From positions 1 through 6,021 of the forward strand of contig CALKHU010000270.1 of NCBI GenBank assembly GCA_937991555.1: a DNA stretch of 6,021 bases, in the 5' to 3' direction. Below, one piece after another: positions 1 to 6,021 of the stretch. Positions within the stretch are counted from its first letter, which is position 1, and each line of letters opens with the position of its first letter. Source of the DNA: an uncultured Caulobacter sp. GTDB taxonomy: Bacteria; Pseudomonadota; Alphaproteobacteria; Caulobacterales; Caulobacteraceae. The translations under genes were made by a program, and so were the position numbers. The notes below the pieces were generated by a model. It was not told the DNA's origin and did no database searches. It was given only the letters and a program-made list of their open reading frames with translations.

Positions 1-618
1 ATCGCCTCCGCCTGCGGCGTCGACGTCCCGGCGACGATCGAGGCCCGATCCTCGCACCGGATGCTGGCGCGGGCCGACGCCTGGACCAACCTGCTGCGGC
101 TGACCAGCGCAGGCTTCGCGGCCGCTGTCGGCGGCGCGGACAGCATCGTCCTCGGCGCCTTCACCGACGCCATCGGCCTGCCCACCGCCTTCGCCCGGCG
201 GCAGGCGCGCAACACCCAGCTGGTCCTCATGGAGGAGAGCCACCTCGGCCGGGTCGCGGACCCCGCCGGCGGCGCCTGGTATCTCGACACCCTGACCGAC
301 CAGCTGGCCCGCGCCGCCTGGAGCCAGTTCCAGGCGATCGAAGCGGCCGGCGGCGTCGTCAAGGCGCTGGAGACCGGCCTGGTCGCCCGCTCCGTGGCCG
401 CCGCCCGCGATGCGCAGGCGGCCGCCTATGCCGACAAGTCGCGGAAGATCCTCGGCGTCACCGCCTTCCCGAATGCGGAAGACAAGGCGCCGGAGACGGC
501 CGCCGCGGATCCGGCAGCCTTCGCCGCCGGCGCGCCCGACGCGCGGCTGCCGGGACCGGACTCGAGCTGTCCCGCCCTGACCGCCATCCGTTTCGCCGCC
601 GCGTTCGAGGAGGCCTGA
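1..618 (+). CDS. mutA: Methylmalonyl-CoA mutase small (beta) subunit, C-terminal 205 residues
   Basis: The reading frame is open from base 1, so the start lies upstream of the window; the TGA is at 616-618. The visible part is the end of the mutase TIM barrel. It parallels its partner MutB: RNTQLVLMEES and ADPAGGAWYLD here correspond to RNTQLFLQMES and ADPWGGSYYVE in MutB, and ILGVTAFPN corresponds to LVGVNRY. In the known heterodimer (Propionibacterium shermanii) the small chain is a catalytically inactive homologue that stabilises the large chain in the conversion of (R)-methylmalonyl-CoA to succinyl-CoA in the cytoplasm. After the barrel there is only an Ala/Pro-rich tail ending in IRFAAAFEEA. 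The C-terminal B12-like domain found in the P. shermanii small subunit is absent. No out-of-frame remnant of it is possible, because mutB starts 3 bp later. The short spacing implies co-transcription and translational coupling with mutB. Assignment to the small subunit rather than another mutase paralogue rests on the divergent barrel and on its position before mutB. Confidence 0.93.
   Translation: MASACGVDVPATIEARSSHRMLARADAWTNLLRLTSAGFAAAVGGADSIVLGAFTDAIGLPTAFARRQARNTQLVLMEESHLGRVADPAGGAWYLDTLTDQLARAAWSQFQAIEAAGGVVKALETGLVARSVAAARDAQAAAYADKSRKILGVTAFPNAEDKAPETAAADPAAFAAGAPDARLPGPDSSCPALTAIRFAAAFEEA
607..613 (+). promoter_or_regulatory. Shine-Dalgarno for mutB inside the end of mutA
   Basis: GAGGAGG lies 8 nt before the mutB ATG at 622. 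It is written within the last mutA codons (Glu-Glu-Ala). It fixes the mutB start, and it suggests that ribosomes finishing mutA re-initiate on mutB, helping to keep the two subunits in equal amounts. Confidence 0.8.
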
Positions 619-621
619 ACC

Positions 622-2772
<2,151 letters not shown>

Positions 2773-2799
2773 ACTGCGCCCGCACCGCCGGGACCAGGC

Positions 2800-3420
2800 T
2801 CAGGCCGCCCGGCGTTGCAGCCGTGCACGCAAAAGGCTGAGCAGGAACAGGGCGACCAGGCCGACGAGCAGGATCAGCCACAGCGCCACGGCCTGGCCGG
2901 CGAGCGGCAGGCTGGCGTTCGAGAAGGCGAAGCCCCAGCCGTGCTGCGTGAGATCGCGGAAGTCCGATCGCCAGACCGCGTAGACCAGTCCGCCGAACAG
3001 GATCGCCGCGACGATGCTCAGGCCCGTGCGTCGACGGCGGGGCCGGTGAAGCACCGAGTCGAGCCCGTCCGGCACGCCGTGGCGCGTCTCGATATCCTTC
3101 TGCATGGTGGTGGCGGCCATCAGATGGCCCTGCCAGAGCACGTCAGCGATGTCGCCGACCACCGGCACGTCCGACAGCAGCATGTCAACGCCGAGGAACC
3201 CGGCCATCTTGGCCAGGGTGGTGAAGGACGCACCGCCCCGGGCCGCGCTCCACAGCAGGAACAGGCCCGCCCCGGCGCTGTAGAGGATGCCCGCGCCCGG
3301 AATCCAGGTCAGCAGGCCGTCGAGGCCGACGCCGAACGGCCCGAAACCGATCACCCGGTCGGACAGCTTCTTGATGGTCTCGGCCGACCGATAGGCGCTG
3401 TGGGCGCGTTCCCTGCTCAT
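2800..3420 (-). CDS. DUF4112 membrane protein with C-terminal transmembrane extension
   Basis: This 206-residue protein is of unknown function. Residues ~22-110 match the DUF4112 pattern: GPFGVGLDGLLTWIPGAG (27-44), YSAGAGLFLLW (47-57) and VDMLLSDVPVVGDIADVLW (78-96). The core looks like an internal twofold repeat of an x-D-x-L-L-x-x-x-P-x-x-G unit (34-44 and 79-89), typical of small membrane-associated proteins. A basic stretch HRPRRRR (125-131) then precedes two clear hydrophobic helices (~133-150 and ~176-197), and the tail is basic. This predicts an inner-membrane location. The C-terminal pair of helices is absent from the neighbouring paralogue. The gene is second in a minus-strand pair, 44 bp after the stop of the first. 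Its ATG at 3420 has GAGGG only 3 nt upstream, a tight spacing, so the start is reasonable but not certain. It converges on mutB with 27 bp between the stops and no clear terminator. No function can be assigned. Confidence 0.85.
   Translation of the reverse strand: MSRERAHSAYRSAETIKKLSDRVIGFGPFGVGLDGLLTWIPGAGILYSAGAGLFLLWSAARGGASFTTLAKMAGFLGVDMLLSDVPVVGDIADVLWQGHLMAATTMQKDIETRHGVPDGLDSVLHRPRRRRTGLSIVAAILFGGLVYAVWRSDFRDLTQHGWGFAFSNASLPLAGQAVALWLILLVGLVALFLLSLLRARLQRRAA
3311..3372. repeat. Copy 1 of a direct repeat between the DUF4112 paralogues
   Basis: These 62 bp match 3820-3881 at 51 of 62 positions by hand alignment, with 31 of the first 34 identical. The repeat covers the LDGLL/GPFGVGLD region of the longer paralogue. 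It is the best-conserved nucleotide trace of the tandem gene duplication. Confidence 0.75.
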
Positions 3421-3464
3421 GAGCCCTCAACGTCGGTCGTCATGGCCCGGTTTCGCCACACCGT

Positions 3465-3941
3465 TCAGGGCTTCGGGCTCTTGCCCAGGAAGACGACCCT
3501 GCGCTTCTCCTTGCCGGCGCGGACGCGGGCCATCAGGTCGCGATACTCCGCGCTGTTCATCGCCTGCTCTCGCGAGCCCTCGAAATAGATGGTCTCATCC
3601 ATGTGCCGCAGCAGCAGGTCGGCCGCCCATTTGTGGCCCGTGAACAGGGCGTCGATGATGCCGCCGGCCTTGGGGATGTAAGGGGTCAGGGTGTCGATCG
3701 CGAGGATCAGCGTCATCTCGGCAAGGACCATCGGCGCGGCGCGGGCGCGCACGCCGTCGATGACCAGCACCAGCCCGGCGCCGGCGCTGTAGGCCGAGCC
3801 GAGCGGCGGCACGAAGCCGAGCAGGGCGTCGAGGCCTACGCCGAACGGGCCGATCTTGATGACCCCGTCCGACATCTTCTTGGTCCGGTCGATGCTGTTC
3901 CGGATGTTGTGCAGATCCAGGTGCGACCGCGCGAGGAACAT
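3465..3941 (-). CDS. DUF4112 membrane-associated protein, short paralogue
   Basis: This 158-residue protein of unknown function is the first gene of the minus-strand DUF4112 pair. The DUF4112 core spans ~24-118, with GPFGVGLDALLGFVPPLG (31-48), YSAGAGLVLV (51-60) and IDTLTPYIPKAGGIIDALF (82-100). It shares GPFGVGLD, the YSAGAGL block and the spacing of the second D/P/G repeat with its neighbour, so the two are tandem duplicates that have diverged. The aspartate after the second Pro-x-x-Gly (PVVGD in the neighbour) is replaced by glycine here (PKAGG). In place of C-terminal membrane helices there is a charged, probably cytoplasmic tail (~119-158, ending FLGKSPKP). The ATG at 3941 is supported by GGGAGAAG seven nt upstream. 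A strong GC hairpin directly abuts that ribosome-binding site. Divergence from the YbjQ-family gene suggests a shared control region at 3942-4136. Confidence 0.86.
   Translation of the reverse strand: MFLARSHLDLHNIRNSIDRTKKMSDGVIKIGPFGVGLDALLGFVPPLGSAYSAGAGLVLVIDGVRARAAPMVLAEMTLILAIDTLTPYIPKAGGIIDALFTGHKWAADLLLRHMDETIYFEGSREQAMNSAEYRDLMARVRAGKEKRRVVFLGKSPKP
3820..3881. repeat. Copy 2 of a direct repeat between the DUF4112 paralogues
   Basis: Partner of 3311-3372, 509 bp away and in the same orientation. It lies at the equivalent position in the short paralogue (codons for LDALL and GPFGVGLD). Conservation that includes several third codon positions suggests either constraint or occasional gene conversion between the two genes. 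Confidence 0.75.
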
Positions 3942-3948
3942 CGAGAGG

Positions 3949-3975
3949 CTTCTCCCGGGGCGCGCGACGCGCCCC
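3949..3975 (-). promoter_or_regulatory. Ribosome-binding site with abutting GC hairpin, 5' leader of the DUF4112 pair
   Basis: On the minus strand, GGGGCGCG, a TCG loop and CGCGCCCC (3975 to 3957) form a perfect 8-bp, all-GC stem with a three-base loop. The next base begins GGGAGAAG (3956-3949), the Shine-Dalgarno of the gene starting at 3941. A stable stem touching the ribosome-binding site could limit or modulate initiation. Structure and spacing are seen directly; a regulatory role is inferred. Confidence 0.5.
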
Positions 3976-4016
3976 CGCGCGCCACTCTGCCCCAGCCGCG
4001 TTCATCCTCAAAGACT

Positions 4017-4045
4017 GTTGCGCCGCTTTTCCCCCGCCGCGCAAC
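4017..4045. promoter_or_regulatory. Inverted repeat in the divergent gap, possible operator
   Basis: GTTGCGC (4017-4023) and GCGCAAC (4039-4045) are a perfect 7-bp inverted repeat separated by 15 bp. Arm centres are 22 bp apart, about two helical turns, so both half-sites would face the same side of the DNA. It lies 75 bp from the DUF4112 start (3941) and 91 bp from the YbjQ-family start (4137), where a repressor or activator of both could bind. No regulator is identified. The rest of the 3942-4136 gap shows no gene. Confidence 0.3.
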
Positions 4046-4100
4046 GCCATCGGCCGCCGGGTTCGCCTGACAGGAGAACGCTCGCGCCGGGACGCGATTA

Positions 4101-4129
4101 GCCTTAATACTCGGACGTCGTTGCAGGAG
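4101..4129 (+). promoter_or_regulatory. Candidate -10 region and Shine-Dalgarno for the YbjQ-family gene
   Basis: AGGAG at 4125-4129, 7 nt before the ATG, is a good ribosome-binding site. Upstream, GCCTTAATAC (4101-4110), just after GATTA, is the most AT-rich patch in the gap. It is a partial match to the Caulobacter -10 pattern (CTANAWC; TTAATAC fits 5 of 7). No convincing -35 element is seen, so the promoter part is weak while the ribosome-binding site is firm. Confidence 0.4.
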
Positions 4130-4136
4130 CAGGCGG

Positions 4137-4454
4137 ATGCTGGTCACGACCACCCCGTTCATCGAGGGTCGGCCTGTGAAGGAGTACAAGGGCGCGATCT
4201 ACGCCCAGTCGATTCTGGGCGCCAATTTCGTGTTTGACCTGATGGCCGCCATCCGGGACTTCATCGGCGGCCACTCGCGATCGTACGAGCGCCTGCTCGC
4301 CAAGGCCCGCGAAGACGCGATGAAGAACCTGGTCAAGGAAGCCGAGAAGCTCGGCGCCAACGCCATCATCGCCATGGACCTCGACTACAACACCGTCGGC
4401 CCGCAGGCGCAGATGCTGATGGTTTCGGTTTCGGGAACCGCGGTGGTGATCTGA
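4137..4454 (+). CDS. YbjQ/UPF0145 family protein (heavy-metal-binding-like domain)
   Basis: This 105-residue protein is a single YbjQ (UPF0145) domain. It opens with VTTTPFIEGRPVKEYKGAIY and continues with SILGANFVFDLMAAIRDFIGG, SYERLLAKAREDAMKNLVKE, LGANAIIAMDLDYNTVG and the C-terminal MLMVSVSGTAVVI. These blocks and the length are those of the bacterial family, which forms small oligomeric beta-alpha proteins. The family is named for a putative heavy-metal-binding role, but the biochemical function is not established and this copy contains no cysteine. There is no signal peptide or membrane segment, so it is probably cytoplasmic. The ATG has AGGAG 7 nt upstream. The gene diverges from the DUF4112 pair and ends in a palindrome that overlaps its stop codon. 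Family assignment is confident; any link to the neighbouring B12 enzymes is only positional. Confidence 0.9.
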   Translation: MLVTTTPFIEGRPVKEYKGAIYAQSILGANFVFDLMAAIRDFIGGHSRSYERLLAKAREDAMKNLVKEAEKLGANAIIAMDLDYNTVGPQAQMLMVSVSGTAVVI

Positions 4455-4468
4455 GCCCGATCGGGCTC
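4453..4468. terminator. Palindromic hairpin at the 3' end of the YbjQ-family gene
   Basis: GAGCCCGATCGGGCTC is a perfect 16-base palindrome that begins inside the TGA stop (4452-4454). As RNA it gives a 6-bp GC stem with a GATC loop, followed by the pyrimidine run TCTCCCCC. There is no true T-run, so it may be a weak terminator or a hairpin that protects the 3' end. Confidence 0.45.
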
Positions 4469-4521
4469 TCCCCCAGGCCACGCCGTGACCCGACTTGTTC
4501 GGGCCATGACGGCAGAAGACA

Positions 4522-4550
4522 AGGGCCGCTTCCCTATCGGGCACGGCCCT
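4522..4550 (+). other. Stem-loop just upstream of meaB
   Basis: AGGGCCG (4522-4528) pairs with CGGCCCT (4544-4550). An inner CCC/GGG pairing (4532-4534 with 4539-4541) closes the TATC loop. It ends 14 bp before the meaB GTG. It could be a terminator for the upstream transcript, though no T-run follows, or a leader structure if meaB is read from upstream. The remaining part of the 4455-4564 gap has no gene. Confidence 0.4.
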
Positions 4551-4558
4551 CCTAGAAC
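4551..4558 (+). promoter_or_regulatory. Candidate Caulobacter-type -10 element of meaB (possible leaderless start)
   Basis: CCTAGAAC matches the Caulobacter housekeeping -10 consensus GCTANAWC at 7 of 8 positions. It ends 6 bp before the GTG at 4565, the normal distance to a transcription start, so the mRNA could begin at or next to the start codon. The -35 region (around 4530-4536, TTCCCTA) keeps only the TT and one C of the TTGACG-type consensus. No Shine-Dalgarno is present between here and the GTG. This is a prediction from pattern and spacing only. Confidence 0.4.
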
Positions 4559-4564
4559 CACCCT

Positions 4565-5545
4565 GTGAGCCGCATCCCCGACATCGCCGATCTGGAGGCC
4601 CGCATCGTCGCGGGCGAACGCGCCGCCCTGGCGCGGGGAATCACCCTGGTCGAGAGCCACCGGGCGGACCACCGCGAGGCGGCGCGCGACCTGCTCGAAC
4701 GCTTGATGCCGCACACCGGCCGCGCCCAGCGGCTCGGCATCACCGGCGTCCCGGGGGCCGGCAAGTCGACGACCATCGAGGCCCTCGGCTGCAACCTGAC
4801 CGCCGCCGGCCACAAGGTCGCGGTGCTGGCCGTCGACCCCTCGTCCAGCCGGACCGGCGGCTCGATCCTCGGCGACAAGACGCGGATGGAGCGGCTCGCC
4901 GTCGATCCGGACGCCTTCATCCGCCCCTCCCCGTCCGGCGGCGCGCTCGGCGGCGTGGCCCGCAAGACGCGCGAGGCGATGCTGCTGTGCGAGGCGGCGG
5001 GCTTCGACGTGGTCATCGTCGAGACGGTCGGCGTCGGCCAGTCCGAGACCGTCGTGGCCGACATGGTCGACCTGTTCATGGCGGTGCTGATCCCGGGCGG
5101 AGGGGACGAGCTTCAGGGCATCAAGAAGGGGCTGATCGAGATCGCCGACCTGATCCTGATCAACAAGGCCGACGCCGATCCGCCCCGGGCCGAACGGTCC
5201 GCCCGCGAATACCGGGCCGCCCTGCATATCCTCACGCCGCCCTCGCCGGACTGGACGCCGCCGGTGCTGACCGCGTCCGGTCTGACCAACACGGGTCTCG
5301 ACGCCCTCTGGCGGCAGATCGAACGCCATCGCGAGATCATGACCGCCAACGGCGAGCGCGCCGCCCGCCGGGCCGGCCAGAATGCGCGCTGGATGTGGGC
5401 GATGGTGCTCGACCGCCTCGAGGACGCCTTCCGGACCCACCCCGACGTCGCCGCGCTGTCGCACGACCTTGAACGCCAGGTGAGGGCCGGACGCGTGCCG
5501 GCGTCGGCGGCCGCCGACCGGATGCTGAAGGCCTTCGGCCTGTAG
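4565..5545 (+). CDS. meaB: MeaB/ArgK G3E-family GTPase, methylmalonyl-CoA mutase chaperone
   Basis: This 326-residue cytoplasmic GTPase is known to bind methylmalonyl-CoA mutase, gate loading of adenosylcobalamin using GTP hydrolysis and protect the enzyme from inactivation. The sequence shows the Walker A/P-loop GVPGAGKST (61-69), the VDPSSSRTGGSILGDKTRM switch-type block (90-108), RPSPSGGALGG (120-130), the Walker B-like ETVGVGQSE (153-161) and the guanine-specificity motif NKAD (200-203). The C-terminal helices (~285-326) are the family's dimerisation region. Length and N-terminus fit the family (Methylorubrum MeaB about 329). The start is GTG at 4565: an in-frame TAG at 4553 excludes anything upstream, and the N-terminus aligns with known members, yet there is no Shine-Dalgarno. 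It lies on the same strand as mutAB but 1.8 kb downstream, and its partners are the mutA and mutB products. It converges with the next gene, 9 bp between stops. Confidence 0.96.
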   Translation: MSRIPDIADLEARIVAGERAALARGITLVESHRADHREAARDLLERLMPHTGRAQRLGITGVPGAGKSTTIEALGCNLTAAGHKVAVLAVDPSSSRTGGSILGDKTRMERLAVDPDAFIRPSPSGGALGGVARKTREAMLLCEAAGFDVVIVETVGVGQSETVVADMVDLFMAVLIPGGGDELQGIKKGLIEIADLILINKADADPPRAERSAREYRAALHILTPPSPDWTPPVLTASGLTNTGLDALWRQIERHREIMTANGERAARRAGQNARWMWAMVLDRLEDAFRTHPDVAALSHDLERQVRAGRVPASAAADRMLKAFGL

Positions 5546-5548
5546 CCT

Positions 5549-5587
5549 GCGAAGCTAGTGGACGGCGGCTTCGGCGAAGCGCTTCGC
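5549..5587. repeat. GCTTCGC/GCGAAGC inverted repeats at the convergent gene ends
   Basis: GCGAAGC occurs at 5549-5555 and 5574-5580, and its complement GCTTCGC at 5581-5587. The last two form a perfect 14-bp palindrome, and GCTTC-GGC-GAAGC (5568-5580) is a tight hairpin. They lie where meaB and the minus-strand gene converge and could end transcription from either side, but no T-run is present. Part of the pattern reflects Phe-Ala codons of the minus-strand gene: further copies lie at 5601-5607 and 5682-5688. Confidence 0.3.
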
Positions 5588-6021
5588 TTGGGCGATCCAG
5601 GCTTCGCGGCCGATGCGGCCCATCAGCCTCATCTCCTTGTCGAACCGTTCGACGTCGGCCTCGGACCAGGCCGCGATGTCGGCGAAGCGGGTGACGCCCC
5701 GCTCGGCCAGCGCCGCGGCCAGCTTGGGCCCGATGCCCGAGAGGCGGGTAAGGTCGTCCGGCTCGACGGCCGGCGTGTCCAGCATGGCGTCAGCCACGAC
5801 CTCCAGCTCGACGGCGGCGACTTCGACGATGTCCGCAGCGGTTTCAAGGGCGGTCTCGACCGTCCCGGCCGTGATCTCGACCATCGCCTCGCAGGCGCCC
5901 GCCGCCAGGGCGACGGTCTCCTCGACCGCATCCACGGCCGGCGCGGCCGCCTCAGCCGACACCGGCGTCAGCAGCGGCGGCGTGGGCAGGACGGCGAGCG
6001 CCTCCAGGTTGGTGGGCTTGA
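5555..6021 (-). CDS. Helix-hairpin-helix-type protein with Ala/Val/Glu-rich N-terminal region, 5' end missing
   Basis: The minus-strand frame ends at TAG (5557-5555) and stays open to the right edge, giving at least 154 residues. A GTG at 5962 could be a start, but the codons before it (KPTNLEALAVLPTPPLLTP) read as normal coding sequence and no clear ribosome-binding site precedes it, so the true start is probably outside the window. The last ~65 residues carry DDLTRLSGIGPKLAAALAER, GVTRFADIAAWSEADVERFD and GRIGREAWIAQAKRFAEA. This is a helix-hairpin-helix-like module (LSGIGPKLA hairpin) of the kind seen at the C-terminus of some alphaproteobacterial NuoE subunits and in stand-alone proteins. 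Before it lies a low-complexity Ala/Val/Glu/Thr helix-prone stretch (such as TVETALETAADIVEVAAVE) reminiscent of phasin-like or coiled-coil scaffolds, though no family is recognised. DNA binding or a respiratory link is possible but unproven. Confidence 0.75.
   Translation of the reverse strand, partial: KPTNLEALAVLPTPPLLTPVSAEAAAPAVDAVEETVALAAGACEAMVEITAGTVETALETAADIVEVAAVELEVVADAMLDTPAVEPDDLTRLSGIGPKLAAALAERGVTRFADIAAWSEADVERFDKEMRLMGRIGREAWIAQAKRFAEAAVH

Noticed and set aside
2773..2799. Possible bidirectional terminator between mutB and the convergent DUF4112 gene
   Set aside because: Only a 4-bp CCCG/CGGG pairing is visible and there is no T-run on either strand, so I did not list it.
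2815..3588. 257-codon plus-strand open frame across the DUF4112 pair
   Set aside because: The composition is Gln/Ala/Glu/Arg-rich without domains, and it spans both minus-strand genes and the gap between them. The minus-strand frames match a known family and have plausible ribosome-binding sites.
3603..4070. 155-codon plus-strand open frame over the short DUF4112 gene and the divergent gap
   Set aside because: There is no recognisable domain, the composition is shadow-like, and it overlaps a supported gene on the other strand.
3942..4136. Cobalamin riboswitch in the gap between the mutase genes and meaB
   Set aside because: The gap is under 200 bp, shows no B12-box-like element, and does not lead directly into a cobalamin gene. 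The hairpins present are simple stems.
4385..5464. 359-codon open frame on the minus strand, antisense to meaB
   Set aside because: This is the same GC-driven shadow effect. The protein is low-complexity Arg/Gly/Ala/Asp, while meaB carries all of its GTPase motifs on the plus strand.
5963..6021. GTG at 5962 as the true start of the last gene
   Set aside because: The frame stays open to the window edge with coding-like residues, and no Shine-Dalgarno precedes the GTG. I therefore annotated the gene as partial.

Overview
This is a GC-rich window (third codon positions almost always G or C) from an alphaproteobacterium. The protein sequences suggest the Caulobacterales (Caulobacter, Brevundimonas or Phenylobacterium type), but this is inferred from protein style and codon use, with no marker gene to prove it. 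Six genes are visible, two of them cut by the window edges.

Layout: positions 1-2772 hold the 3' end of mutA and a complete mutB, the small and large subunits of adenosylcobalamin-dependent methylmalonyl-CoA mutase, 3 bp apart. Two tandem DUF4112 membrane-protein genes lie on the minus strand at 2800-3941 and converge on mutB. A divergent regulatory gap (3942-4136) separates them from a small plus-strand YbjQ-family (heavy-metal-binding-like) gene at 4137-4454. After a 110-bp gap with two hairpins, meaB (4565-5545) encodes the G3E GTPase chaperone of methylmalonyl-CoA mutase. It converges, with a 9-bp gap, on a minus-strand gene that runs off the right edge and encodes an Ala/Val/Glu-rich N-terminal stretch plus a helix-hairpin-helix-type C-terminal domain.

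Functionally, mutA, mutB and meaB form one module. The mutase converts (R)-methylmalonyl-CoA to succinyl-CoA, the last step by which propionyl-CoA enters the TCA cycle. MeaB gates cofactor loading and protects the enzyme. The DUF4112 pair and the YbjQ-like gene sit between the enzyme and its chaperone. They have no known link to B12 metabolism and may be a lineage-specific insertion.

Most of the window is ordinary metabolic DNA, and I see no mobile element, CRISPR array, RNA gene or clearly new system. The points most worth a second look are: meaB has no Shine-Dalgarno but has a Caulobacter-type -10 element placed so that transcription would start at or next to its GTG codon (possible leaderless mRNA); the duplicated DUF4112 pair, with a strong hairpin abutting the ribosome-binding site of the first gene; the small mutase subunit lacks the usual C-terminal B12-like domain; and a cluster of AT-rich rare codons lies inside mutB.
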